A stretch of DNA of 21,585 nt from a virus. The position numbers were made by a program, and so were the translations under genes. Each line of letters starts with the position of its first letter. The stretch's first letter is position 1. The stretch lies in IMG/VR virus record IMGVR_UViG_3300021373_000913, positions 1-21,585 of that record; one strand, 5' to 3'. Below, piece after piece: positions 6,094-12,740 of the stretch. The notes below the pieces were generated by a model, which did not search any database, was not told the origin of the DNA, and saw nothing but the letters and a program-made list of their open reading frames with translations.

Positions 6094-6381
6094 TCATCGC
6101 CCCTTCTTAAATCTAATCCTCGGCGTTTCATCATCCGGCACCTGATCCCAATCGGCAAACGCCACAGATAGAGGCTCAGTTACACCGTCATGCTCTAGCG
6201 GCCAAATCTCAACCGCCACACCCGCCTTTGTTTTTTTAATGCACACGGTCATGTTACGAACATCAATCCAGCCTTCCTTAGAGTACATGACATACTCACG
6301 GCCTTCATAAAGCATTTCTCGTGTCTCGCTTTCGCGTCCCTGCGGTGCAGGTAGCGGCTCATTAGAATGGTAATTCGTCAT
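6094..6381 (-). CDS. Unknown phage protein
   Basis: Ninety-five residues beginning MTNYHSNEPLPAPQGRES. It has a mixed beta-rich central region (EYVMYSKEGWIDVRNMTVCIKK) and an acidic C-terminal part with DWDQVPDDETPR. No known domain, signal or membrane segment. The ATG at 6381 is preferred over the TTG just before it; GAGG lies 9 bases upstream. It overlaps the 202-residue gene by 20 bases, so translation is probably coupled. Confidence 0.78.
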   Translation of the reverse strand: MTNYHSNEPLPAPQGRESETREMLYEGREYVMYSKEGWIDVRNMTVCIKKTKAGVAVEIWPLEHDGVTEPLSVAFADWDQVPDDETPRIRFKKGR

Positions 6382-6970
6382 CAAGATGCACCTCTGCCAA
6401 TGTTTTCTGTTTCGTTACGCTCTCAACCACCGCACCATCAAACATCCCCTTGATAGCGTCCAGCGTCTTTGCTTCCTCATTTTCTCGCCACGCACCGATG
6501 ATGCGCCCGATCTCCGCCACAGAGTAAACGATCATGTCACGGTTATCCTTCTGCACCCGTGACACCTCAACATCTGTTTTGGCAATCGCCAGCACCTTGC
6601 CGTCCTTCATCGGTGCCTCCCAATGCTCACCAGTAAGTTCCTTCGCCCCAGCAAGCACTGCCGCCTTCTCCAGAGCCTTAATGCCTCTAATGGTCGTCTG
6701 CACTTCTTCTTCCACCGCTATCGGGTCAACCTTGTCAATCGCCGCATTCATCTTATCCATCTGCTCGTGAAAGCGATCACGCAATTCAGCCGACACAAGG
6801 TAGGGCAGTCTATCGACACCCCATCGCAGTTCCGCCTCACTCATAACCAGATCATATTGGATCAACCACTCCTGCACCTTCTTGTACGCCCTGTCCGTTG
6901 GCGCAAAGTGTTTCTTAACCAGACTCGTGTCAGGCTTCCTAGTCCTCTTTGTCTTTCTTTGATAACTCAT
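6362..6970 (-). CDS. Phage protein with SSB-like C-terminal tail DDELPF
   Basis: Two hundred and two residues, starting with a basic tail (SYQRKTKRTRK), then a mostly helical region with a central hydrophilic segment. The last six residues are DDELPF (197-202). Bacterial SSB ends in DDDIPF, which docks replication partners, so this tail could recruit the same proteins or mimic SSB. I see no OB-fold pattern and do not call it an SSB. It is read directly after the primase-helicase and the TGTGAT repeats, with an AAGGGA site before the ATG. Role in replication or recombination is inferred. Confidence 0.8.
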   Translation of the reverse strand: MSYQRKTKRTRKPDTSLVKKHFAPTDRAYKKVQEWLIQYDLVMSEAELRWGVDRLPYLVSAELRDRFHEQMDKMNAAIDKVDPIAVEEEVQTTIRGIKALEKAAVLAGAKELTGEHWEAPMKDGKVLAIAKTDVEVSRVQKDNRDMIVYSVAEIGRIIGAWRENEEAKTLDAIKGMFDGAVVESVTKQKTLAEVHLDDELPF

Positions 6971-6996
6971 TTCTTTTTCCCTTTCTGACTCGCTGA

Positions 6997-7099
6997 TGTG
7001 ATATGTGATGTGATTGTGACCCCTAAAGGGGGATCACATCACACACACACCACCACACGATGTGATTTCACATGTGATTTGGTGTGATTTGCAATCACA
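6997..7099. repeat. TGTGAT repeat array (candidate iterons or operators)
   Basis: Within 103 bases there are eight exact TGTGAT or ATCACA hexamers: TGTGAT at 6997, 7004, 7009, 7061, 7073 and 7083, plus inverted ATCACA at 7033, 7038 and 7094 (nine starts, some sharing an end base), and a near copy TGTGAC at 7015. Two inverted repeats stand out. TGTGATGTGAT at 7004-7014 pairs perfectly with ATCACATCACA at 7033-7043, around an inner CCCC-TAAA-GGGG (7020-7031). TGTGATT-TGC-AATCACA is at 7083-7099. The array fills the gap after the primase-helicase and overlaps its last codons. Replication origin or regulator binding are the likely roles. Confidence 0.75.
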
Positions 7100-8969
7100 T
7101 CTCAGCCCCTTTGTCCTTGATAATCCACACTTTTTTATCTTCTATGGCAATCACACGCTTGGACTGCAAAGCACTCCGTGCGTCTCTACGCTTTCCAGCG
7201 TTCACATCGGGGCATTTATTGGCGTGTGCCGCATGCCAAGCGTCCACATGAATGCTTATTTGCCCCGCATCTATGATAGCATTTTGCAGTGACTCAAGGG
7301 CGAATTGCTGATCCGTTGTTAGCGATGTTGCCCCCTTATTATTGCGCTTCTTTTCCTTGATTTCATCGGCACCGACCTCAACCATCACGACGCTCTGATC
7401 GTCGATTGTGGCGACTGGCACCATCTCAAAGTTCATATCGCCGATTGGTTCTGCATCTTTCTGCTTTTCTACCTTGAGCGTCACTATGCCATCGAAGTTA
7501 GTGACAGACATAGCCGCATCAACGCCGCCCAAGAGGCTAGACGACCCCCTCATGCCCTTCGCCGTGTCCTTACCCGCATGATGTACTGCGAGCAACGCAG
7601 AGCCTGTGTGCGCCTTTATTTGGTCACAAGCGGCAACGAACAAGCCCATATCTGTTGCGCTGTTCTCCTCACCCCCAAGCAAAGCCCTTGCCACGGTATC
7701 CACGACAACCATCGTGAACTGCTCGCCGATGCTGTCAATCGTCATCTTTAGCCGCGCAATGTCCGCCTCATCGCGGAAATTAACCGCCGTTGGCAGGATG
7801 TACAGGTTCGCCGTGTCGTGCTTGCCGTGCCACGCCTCCCACGCCTTCACGCGCTTACCCATACCGCCGACACCCTCGCCAGCTATGTACAGCACAGAGC
7901 CGCGTTTAACCGCCCTATTTTGCCACGCTAGGCCGTTTGCGATGGACAGAGCCATATCGATAGCCAGAAACGACTTACCGCTTGCTGGTGCGCCGTACAT
8001 CACCGTGAAGCCGTGCAACGTGACCAGACCGTCCACCGCCCACGTCACAGGTGGCATCGCCTTTAGCTGGTTGGTCGTCATTATCTCAAACGGCACGATT
8101 TGAAAGCCGTCAGCGTCCGCAACAATCTCCTCTACCAGTTCAGGGTCTGGATTGTGGATGTCCGCCTCTGTAACCTCGCTGGCCTTGGCAACCGCCTCAC
8201 CCAGAGTTTCGGCATCGTTACCCTGCGCCAGCCAGTCCACAACATCGCCCTTTGGTGGCAGATCCGACAGCCCGATCACCTTAATCTTTGATGCCCTGCC
8301 CCAGAGTGTGCGCTGAACCTTGTCAGCGTGTTGCCACCCCGCATTATCATTATCGGGCAGTATGACCACATTCCGGCCAACAAAATAATCAGCCAGTTCA
8401 GGCTTGAAATTACCTGCGCCGCCTGAGTTTGTGGTTGCAACAAACCCGATCTTGATAAGTGCGTCAGCCGCCTTCTCACCTTCCACGATGAAGATAGGCG
8501 CGTCTGGGTTCTGCATTATGCCCATTAAATTGTACGGCAGTGGCTCGACATCCTTGACTGAGTTTAGCCAGCCGCCCTTGCCGTCCGGTCTGCGCTGTCT
8601 AAACGTCTTCGGCTCATAGCGCAGAATTTGGTAACCCAGTTCGCCGTCAGCATTATAATATTCGTATATTTTGCTGATGTACTGCTTTGGTACTAAAGAC
8701 TTCTGAGCCTGTCGCTGGATGCCGAACTCTTTTTCTAATGTCTCGGCAACCGACCCTGAAATAGTGACCTTGCCGTAATTCCGAACGATGTCAACTACAC
8801 CGCCGCCCTCACACAATTCAAAGTCATAGTAAGTGGATTTTTGTAAGTCTAATTCTTTTGAGCCGTGCGTACCCCAGCGCAGTGTACGGCCTTTGACCGA
8901 CAGCTTAGCATTCGGCTCGCCCCAGTAGTGCTTGGCGACTCGCTCGGCGTGTGCAGATATATTTGTCAT
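7095..8969 (-). CDS. Primase-helicase: TOPRIM plus RecA-like (RepA-type) ATPase
   Basis: Six hundred and twenty-four residues. N-terminal part (about 25-65) has the shape of a CHC2-like primase domain (RWGTHGS...FELCEGGGVVDIV) but lacks the zinc cysteines. TOPRIM: E163-G-E-K166 and D206-N-D208-N-A-G, with KGDVVDWL at 240-247. RecA-like domain: Walker A GAPASGKS at 326-333, Walker B TMVVVD ending at D424, and HHAGKD at 463-468, a hexameric-helicase pattern as in RepA/Gp4-like proteins. The C-terminus (about 550-620) looks like a winged helix. It would unwind DNA and probably make primers at the fork. The SSB-like gene precedes it and TGTGAT repeats follow. Confidence 0.93.
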   Translation of the reverse strand: MTNISAHAERVAKHYWGEPNAKLSVKGRTLRWGTHGSKELDLQKSTYYDFELCEGGGVVDIVRNYGKVTISGSVAETLEKEFGIQRQAQKSLVPKQYISKIYEYYNADGELGYQILRYEPKTFRQRRPDGKGGWLNSVKDVEPLPYNLMGIMQNPDAPIFIVEGEKAADALIKIGFVATTNSGGAGNFKPELADYFVGRNVVILPDNDNAGWQHADKVQRTLWGRASKIKVIGLSDLPPKGDVVDWLAQGNDAETLGEAVAKASEVTEADIHNPDPELVEEIVADADGFQIVPFEIMTTNQLKAMPPVTWAVDGLVTLHGFTVMYGAPASGKSFLAIDMALSIANGLAWQNRAVKRGSVLYIAGEGVGGMGKRVKAWEAWHGKHDTANLYILPTAVNFRDEADIARLKMTIDSIGEQFTMVVVDTVARALLGGEENSATDMGLFVAACDQIKAHTGSALLAVHHAGKDTAKGMRGSSSLLGGVDAAMSVTNFDGIVTLKVEKQKDAEPIGDMNFEMVPVATIDDQSVVMVEVGADEIKEKKRNNKGATSLTTDQQFALESLQNAIIDAGQISIHVDAWHAAHANKCPDVNAGKRRDARSALQSKRVIAIEDKKVWIIKDKGAEM

Positions 8970-9003
8970 TGCTAGTCCCTCTTTTCCCTTTCCCTTGTAA
9001 GCA

Positions 9004-9036
9004 GTGCGGCGGGAGCAAGGGAAACCCCCGCCGCAC
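9004..9036 (-). other. Strong GC hairpin between SSB-like and helicase genes
   Basis: GTGCGGCGGG (9004-9013) and CCCGCCGCAC (9027-9036) pair perfectly over ten bases with a 13-base loop. It lies directly after the SSB-like stop, on the strand being read leftward. No U-run follows, so it is not a standard terminator. It may attenuate transcription or protect the end of the upstream mRNA, lowering helicase relative to SSB-like expression. Confidence 0.6.
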
Positions 9037-9043
9037 CCCTACA

Positions 9044-9688
9044 CTAGAATAGTGGGTTAGCCGCCGCCTGTGCGGGTGGTGGTGATCCCGCAGGTGCGCT
9101 AAAACCCGCCTCTGGTGCAGGTTGGGTTGACGGCTGGGATGGAGCGACCCCGCCGTCAAACATTGCCGGACGATCAACCCACTGATTGATTGACCACTCC
9201 GGAACCTTAAATCTCAACTCGCCCTGCGGCGTGTCGATCTTCACTGTCTCTGTGCCGCCGATGGTAACCACCGGAGTCTTGCCAGCGTTTGCCGCCTGAC
9301 CAGCTACAAACTGATCGTGCAACTTATCCATCGACCGCATCACTGTCTTGGCACTGTGCGAAAACTCGCGCAGTCCCAAGTCACCGCTTGCGATCTTAAC
9401 GCGGAAGCACTGCTTGTGGTCATCCGATGGCTTTGGCGGCATACGCTCGCCCAAGTCAACCATCTGGAAGTCCGGTGCGCCACTGGCAAAAGACAGCCAG
9501 CCGATCTGCATGTTGTCGAAGTCCATCGCAAAGCTGATTGGAAGGGTCATTTCCGTTTCGTTCTTGACCCAGCCGGAGCCATCGTTTTCACGATCCACCT
9601 TAATTAGATCACCAGCCTTGGCATCCCATTTCACGATTGGTGTGATGTCACCACCACCAGAAGATTCAGTCTGTAATCCTAACGCCAT
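9044..9688 (-). CDS. SSB-like phage protein (probable ssDNA-binding)
   Basis: Two hundred and fourteen residues. The ordered part (to about 175) contains TPIVKWDAKAGDLIKVDRE, IGWLSFASGAPDFQMVDLGE, and DHKQCFRVKI followed by LREFSHSAKTVM. It then runs into a Pro/Ala/Ser-rich tail ending PLF. I recall this family in phages of alphaproteobacteria, always next to replication genes; it looks like a large single-domain protein with an SSB-type disordered tail. Specific ssDNA binding is inferred from context and tail, not from a known motif. AAGGA precedes the ATG. Confidence 0.82.
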   Translation of the reverse strand: MALGLQTESSGGGDITPIVKWDAKAGDLIKVDRENDGSGWVKNETEMTLPISFAMDFDNMQIGWLSFASGAPDFQMVDLGERMPPKPSDDHKQCFRVKIASGDLGLREFSHSAKTVMRSMDKLHDQFVAGQAANAGKTPVVTIGGTETVKIDTPQGELRFKVPEWSINQWVDRPAMFDGGVAPSQPSTQPAPEAGFSAPAGSPPPAQAAANPLF

Positions 9689-9709
9689 AACATTTCCTTT
9701 TCTGTAACG

Positions 9710-10132
9710 TCATTGATTTTGGCTCACGATTGTGAACCCGCTAATCGGATAGAAAGCGCAGATATCCACGTCCTGTGGGTCATTGCGATCTGTCCGTCCA
9801 CCCATCCTTAAGTCAAGTGGATGGGCAAAGTCAAGCCTTGCGACACAATCTGTGTATTTGCAGATCAGGTAGCAGGGCAATCCGGTCTTGCGTGTCAGCG
9901 CGTCTGCGGCCAACACCTTCGACAGTGAGATCATCACGGTCGGGTATTTGTTCATATGGAAACTGCGCGTCTTGACCTCGGCAAATCCAAGGCACTCGGC
10001 TTCTTTGAATATCGCAAAATCGAGGCGATACTGCATCGGTAGCTTTCGCAAACTGTAGCCCAAGTCTGCCACAATGTCGGCGACCTGCTGTTCGTTTTGC
10101 AAGTCTTTTGTTGTCTCGTACTTAGGACGCAT
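9710..10132 (-). CDS. PD-(D/E)XK nuclease-like protein
   Basis: One hundred and forty residues. The core reads YRLDFAIF at 35-42 and GFAEVKTR at 49-56, giving D38, E52 and K54: the D...ExK set of PD-(D/E)XK nucleases, preceded by a helix with E14. The short length and this spacing fit small phage endonucleases. Substrate unknown; replication or recombination intermediates are likely, since it lies between the SSB-like gene and a second nuclease. It overlaps that gene by 11 bases, and only a weak ribosome-binding site is seen. Confidence 0.82.
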   Translation of the reverse strand: MRPKYETTKDLQNEQQVADIVADLGYSLRKLPMQYRLDFAIFKEAECLGFAEVKTRSFHMNKYPTVMISLSKVLAADALTRKTGLPCYLICKYTDCVARLDFAHPLDLRMGGRTDRNDPQDVDICAFYPISGFTIVSQNQ

Positions 10133-10574
10133 CGGCCAACAACTCGCGGCACACCATCATGAATGTGTCCCAGTCCATTTCGACAGCGTAACGCCAGTCA
10201 TACTTGTCTTCGCCCTTCTGGACTCCGAACTGACCCAGATCAGCCACTGCCTGTAGCGGCACACGGCAACGGATTTGCTGGCGATCATACTTATAGATCA
10301 GTGCAGGGTAGCTGTCGTGTTCGTTGTCGGCAGACCTAGCCGCCGCGCATATCTGATCCCACCACGCAGGTTGACTATTTGTTCCCTGACCATACCGTTT
10401 TAACTCCAGCATGAACGGGAACGCCTTGCCGTCCTCCCGCGTCAGATCATCCAGCCCAGCCTTCTGATACTGCCGAAGGTTCCTGTGAAACTTTATGCCC
10501 AGTGCCTCGTCAAGAGCCTTGGCAATATCGCGCTCGAACTGTGCGCCTTTCTGTCTTCCACCTCCCGCCTTCAT
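10122..10574 (-). CDS. PD-(D/E)XK nuclease, Holliday-junction-resolvase-like
   Basis: One hundred and fifty residues with the pattern of Hjc/VRR-type nucleases: KGAQFERDIAKAL (9-21, with E14), a YQKAGLDDLTREDG stretch giving D42 or D43, then PFMLELKRYGQG (53-64) with E57 and K59, then PAWWDQICAAA. The helix-E, D, ExK and following Q or W-rich helix match small resolvases that cut branched DNA. It would resolve replication junctions before packaging. The TAG of the RHH gene abuts its ATG, with GGGAGG about 8 bases upstream. The exact substrate is inferred. Confidence 0.88.
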   Translation of the reverse strand: MKAGGGRQKGAQFERDIAKALDEALGIKFHRNLRQYQKAGLDDLTREDGKAFPFMLELKRYGQGTNSQPAWWDQICAAARSADNEHDSYPALIYKYDRQQIRCRVPLQAVADLGQFGVQKGEDKYDWRYAVEMDWDTFMMVCRELLADAS

Positions 10575-10763
10575 CTAACAGACCTCCCCAGCCGCCTTGG
10601 CGACTTCCTTGAGCCGTTCATGACGCAATTCATGCAAGCCCTTTTCGATCAATTCATCGGCCAGACTGGCCATCGATCTGTGGGCTGAATACTCTAATTC
10701 GTCCTTTAATCCAGCCGTTGTGCTTGTTCTGAGCCGGAGCAAGGTTGCTTTAATTTCAGACAC
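10575..10763 (-). CDS. Ribbon-helix-helix (Arc-like) DNA-binding protein
   Basis: Sixty-two residues with an RHH pattern: a short beta strand (ATLLRLR, 6-12), helix one (AGLKDELEYSAH, about 17-28), a Ser-containing turn (RSMA), and helix two (SLADELIEKGLHELR). Two such chains would pair as in Arc or MetJ. It is the first gene of the leftward early operon, just after the divergent promoter region, so it probably regulates that region or itself. The start is GTG, with AGGAG 7 bases upstream. It is short but complete. Confidence 0.78.
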   Translation of the reverse strand: MSEIKATLLRLRTSTTAGLKDELEYSAHRSMASLADELIEKGLHELRHERLKEVAKAAGEVC

Positions 10764-10794
10764 TTAACGTCTCCTGTAAAAATAATATGATATT

Positions 10795-10823
10795 TAATTA
10801 CGATTATACTTGTATCACGTCAA
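10795..10823 (-). promoter_or_regulatory. Possible leftward promoter
   Basis: TTGACG (minus strand, 10823-10818) stands 17 bases before TAATTA (10800-10795), upstream of the GTG at 10763. The -35 match is good and the -10 match poor. It overlaps the rightward promoter candidate, which would make the two arms compete. Confidence 0.25.
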
Positions 10824-10838
10824 TATATATCTTATCTA
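10810..10838 (+). promoter_or_regulatory. Possible rightward promoter
   Basis: TTGTAT (10810-10815) and TATCTA (10833-10838) are spaced by 17 bases, upstream of the first rightward gene at 10884. The intergenic segment 10764-10883 is AT-rich and is the only divergent gap between the two main arms, so a sigma70-type promoter is expected here. Confidence 0.45.
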
Positions 10839-10847
10839 TAGTACATC

Positions 10848-10863
10848 GCTGGTACAGACCAGC
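10848..10863. repeat. 6-bp inverted repeat in the rightward leader
   Basis: GCTGGT-ACAG-ACCAGC is a perfect inverted repeat with four central bases. It lies a few bases after the expected transcription start and before the gene at 10884, so it could be an operator or a leader hairpin. Confidence 0.4.
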
Positions 10864-10883
10864 ATCATTTTTGGGAGGTGGCT

Positions 10884-11099
10884 ATGTCTGGTGTTCTTAA
10901 GTTTTCCACATTAGGTGGCGGTTTGTTTTTGGAAGTTCGCGCTAATGATGGCGATGAGTGGTCGGCAGACACACGTTGCTTCCGTTTTGACGCCAACGGC
11001 AATGCAGAATATGCGCACTATGCGGATGTTGTGGCTGATGGCGGTAATGCCAGATTTTATGGTCATGTTTCTAAGTATAGTGACTGGGCAATAGCCTAG
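10884..11099 (+). CDS. Small unknown phage protein
   Basis: Seventy-one residues starting MSGVLKFSTLGGGLFLEV. It looks beta-rich with alternating hydrophobic residues and is acidic overall. No Cys pair, membrane segment or known motif. It is the first gene of the rightward operon. The ATG at 10884 follows GGGAGG by 5 bases, better than the GTG at 10878 that overlaps that site. As the operon's lead gene it may be an early host-acting protein, but this is a guess. Confidence 0.78.
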   Translation: MSGVLKFSTLGGGLFLEVRANDGDEWSADTRCFRFDANGNAEYAHYADVVADGGNARFYGHVSKYSDWAIA

Positions 11100-11128
11100 T
11101 CACTCAATCAACCAAAGGAGAATATAGA

Positions 11129-11365
11129 ATGACTAAACAAAACACAAAAAATCATCACGCAATGTTTAGCATGATTGCTGAATACAACACGTTCAGAGAT
11201 TATGTTAATCGCCCTCAAACCCAGACAAATGCGGACATTGCCGCATTCAGTGCGGTTCGCGCTTGCGGGTATTGCCTCGAAGTTGGGTTTGACCCGCAGA
11301 GCGTTATCACTGACGCACATGAGTTTGTGGATGAGTGCAAGCGTAAACTTATGGCGGAGGCTTAA
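11129..11365 (+). CDS. Small unknown phage protein
   Basis: Seventy-eight residues, helical. It begins with a polar stretch (MTKQNTKNHHAMFSMI) and ends DECKRKLMAEA. It includes two Cys at positions 46 and 49 (CGYC), which are not followed by a second pair. AAAGGAG lies about 9 bases before the ATG, a strong site. Its 3' end merges into a leader element that recurs before the gene at 14323. No function recognised. Confidence 0.8.
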   Translation: MTKQNTKNHHAMFSMIAEYNTFRDYVNRPQTQTNADIAAFSAVRACGYCLEVGFDPQSVITDAHEFVDECKRKLMAEA

Positions 11366-11386
11366 CAGCCCCGCCCGAAAGGGGAA
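11353..11386. repeat. Leader repeat copy 1 (stop codon, hairpin, RBS)
   Basis: The segment from GGCGGAGG through TTAACAGCC to GCCCGAAAGGGGAA recurs at 14286-14317 with one substitution and a two-base insertion. It spans the end of one gene, its TAA, a CCC-GAAA-GGG mini-hairpin and the ribosome-binding site of the next gene. Confidence 0.85.
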
Positions 11387-11391
11387 AATAA

Positions 11392-11667
11392 ATGACTCAC
11401 TTTGAAATTCAATATTTTTGTAAAAGGGGTAAGTGCTTCCGCGTTGACGTATTTACCAAGCACGATAACGCCAAACACTGCTTTGAAAAGGCTTTAGATG
11501 AAGCGGTTCGCTTTCAAAAGAAATACTCTGATGATCCGCATATGAGCAATTTTATTGCCTTTGAGATTCAATTTTTAGAGTTTGACGATGAGATAGATTT
11601 TATGGCCGAAGTCAACAGGTGGTCGGCGGATAAATTGTTTCCTGAGATCGCCAGAAAGGGAGAATAA
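11392..11667 (+). CDS. Small unknown phage protein
   Basis: Ninety-one residues starting MTHFEIQYFCKRGKCFRVD. A beta-like N-terminal part is followed by helices (HCFEKALDEAVRFQKKY) and an acidic middle (EFDDEIDFMAEVNRW). Two Cys near the start (C10 and C15) have no partner pair. No known family. The AAGGGG site sits in the shared leader hairpin. Genes 11129 to 12737 form one co-directional series with short gaps or overlaps. Confidence 0.78.
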   Translation: MTHFEIQYFCKRGKCFRVDVFTKHDNAKHCFEKALDEAVRFQKKYSDDPHMSNFIAFEIQFLEFDDEIDFMAEVNRWSADKLFPEIARKGE

Positions 11668-11669
11668 AT

Positions 11670-11828
11670 ATGGACGTGGTAAACATAAATGAATTGCTGG
11701 ACGACTCAGACAAAGAAGTTCTTATGAACTTTGTGTCTGACGTGCTTCATGAGAAGGAGTATAAAACTCTGCGGCACTTCACGGTCAGCCTTCTGGCCGC
11801 GGTATATGGGGGTGAGGAAAATGCCTGA
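11670..11828 (+). CDS. Small acidic unknown protein
   Basis: Fifty-two residues starting MDVVNINELLDDSDKEVL and ending AAVYGGEENA. It is helical and acidic with a leucine-rich spacing but no heptad long enough for a coiled coil. The ribosome-binding site is AAAGGGAG (11655-11662) with 7 bases to the ATG. Its end overlaps the next gene by 8 bases. No function recognised. Confidence 0.7.
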   Translation: MDVVNINELLDDSDKEVLMNFVSDVLHEKEYKTLRHFTVSLLAAVYGGEENA

Positions 11829-12108
11829 ACAGAAACCATATTGGTTCGTGGTCGAGAATGCCTTCACGCCGCGTGGCGCAAAAGTCAGCCGACCATACGT
11901 TGACAAGGCTGATGCGCTTGAGGCGGCATATGCAATTCACGACAGGTTGTGGATGCCAAAAACGCGCATTCATGATGGTGAGGTATGGGTGGGCAAAGTT
12001 GTGGTTATGTCTGAGTCCCGCCTCAAACTGAACGGCTGGTACACCAAGCCTGAGAAAAAATCTAACTACGCAAATGGGAGGAAGAAACATGACATCAATC
12101 GCAGGTAA
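11821..12108 (+). CDS. Unknown phage protein
   Basis: Ninety-five residues starting MPEQKPYWFVVENAFTPRG. It has a beta-alpha arrangement with a conserved-looking centre (KADALEAAYAIHDRLWMP, then EVWVGKVVVM) and a basic disordered C-terminus. The open frame reaches further upstream, but the ATG at 11821 has GAGG just before it and only an 8-base overlap with the preceding gene. Known family not recognised. Confidence 0.8.
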   Translation: MPEQKPYWFVVENAFTPRGAKVSRPYVDKADALEAAYAIHDRLWMPKTRIHDGEVWVGKVVVMSESRLKLNGWYTKPEKKSNYANGRKKHDINRR

Positions 12109-12235
12109 CATAATAGGTTGGTTCATCATAACAGTGTTTATGATGGGCTGGTTTGACTGGGCTTGGATCTTCGGCATTGAGTCGTCACGCAGTTATACGT
12201 GGTGGTATCTCATGTCAATCTGGGGGGCAAGCTAA
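12089..12235 (+). CDS. Small membrane protein
   Basis: Forty-eight residues rich in Trp, Ile, Phe and Met. One membrane segment covers about residues 8-30 (NIIGWFIITVFMMGW...), and a second hydrophobic stretch with WWYLMSIW ends the chain. GGGAGG lies before the ATG, and it overlaps the previous gene by 20 bases and the next one at TAATG. An inner-membrane phage protein acting on the host envelope is possible. The function is not recognised, and there is no lysis context here. Confidence 0.75.
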   Translation: MTSIAGNIIGWFIITVFMMGWFDWAWIFGIESSRSYTWWYLMSIWGAS

Positions 12236-12408
12236 TGTCAGATAAAGTCACAATCAAGCTCACCAAGGGTCAGGCTCACGCCACAATCGATGCGCTGATG
12301 GATTACATTTACGAACACCCAGACAGCGAACTTGAGTCTGAAAAGGTTAAGGCACTGGTTAGTGCTTACACGGAAATTCTAAATCAAACTGTGAAGGGGA
12401 CAAAATAA
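12235..12408 (+). CDS. Small helical phage protein
   Basis: Fifty-seven residues starting MSDKVTIKLTKGQAHATID. One beta strand is followed by two helices (QAHATIDALMDYIYEH and KVKALVSAYTEILNQ). The chain ends in KGTK, shared with the next gene through the repeat described below. The start is the TAATG overlap with the membrane protein gene. No known domain. Confidence 0.78.
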   Translation: MSDKVTIKLTKGQAHATIDALMDYIYEHPDSELESEKVKALVSAYTEILNQTVKGTK

Positions 12409-12411
12409 TGG
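12392..12411. repeat. 20-bp exact repeat, copy 1 (end of gene plus next RBS and start)
   Basis: tgaaggggacaaaataatgg occurs here and again exactly at 12721-12740. It holds the final GTK codons and TAA of one gene and the ribosome-binding site and ATG of the next, so it flanks the 109-residue gene on both sides. Confidence 0.95.
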
Positions 12412-12737
12412 ACTACAAAAAATATGAAGATATTTTGCATGAGTTTGATCGTGCTATTGTCTATAACACAAAGAATAGGATGATGCGTTTCTCTATCTCT
12501 TGCTCTTTGATGCGGGTCATGCTGGCTGAGGCCAAAGAAGCTATTGAATATCATAGGGCGAGAACATCTGAGGCAATAGATGGGATTGCTCGCGCCAGAC
12601 AAGATGCCCACGCTTACCGCGAACAAGTGGTGCATGAACGGCAGACAATACTTGCCCTGCGAGAACAGCTAAAGAGTGCTGAACGTAAGGCAAGCATCTG
12701 GAAAACTAAATGTGAAAACTTGAAGGGGACAAAATAA
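12408..12737 (+). CDS. Coiled-coil unknown protein
   Basis: One hundred and nine residues, almost fully helical with a heptad-like run from about residue 45 (AEAKEAIEYHRARTSEA..., then REQLKSAERKASIW). A coiled coil is likely. There is no known motif. It starts by TAATG overlap after the 20-bp repeat and ends in the same repeat, so both gene borders are the same sequence. It precedes the YqaJ-type exonuclease and may be a late insertion between it and the gene before. Confidence 0.8.
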   Translation: MDYKKYEDILHEFDRAIVYNTKNRMMRFSISCSLMRVMLAEAKEAIEYHRARTSEAIDGIARARQDAHAYREQVVHERQTILALREQLKSAERKASIWKTKCENLKGTK

Positions 12738-12740
12738 TGG
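12721..12740. repeat. 20-bp exact repeat, copy 2
   Basis: Second copy of the unit at 12392-12411, 329 bases away, carrying the KGTK end of the 109-residue gene and the start of the exonuclease gene. Confidence 0.95.

Noticed and set aside
7083-7099. CRP-binding site
   Set aside because: The TGTGA and TCACA arms are spaced by seven bases and not the six of the CRP consensus, so a direct call is not justified; it is kept as part of the repeat array.
6997-7099. CRISPR array
   Set aside because: Repeats are only six bases, partly overlapping and inverted, with no regular spacers and no cas genes.
7606-8103. 165-codon plus-strand open frame
   Set aside because: Opposite strand of the primase-helicase, with composition expected of a shadow reading and no initiation signal.
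9004-9036. Rho-independent terminator after the SSB-like gene
   Set aside because: The stem is strong but no U-run follows on the transcribed strand, so it is listed as a hairpin only.
12089-12235. Holin
   Set aside because: It is a small membrane protein, but in the early rightward operon with no lysozyme nearby and no family match.
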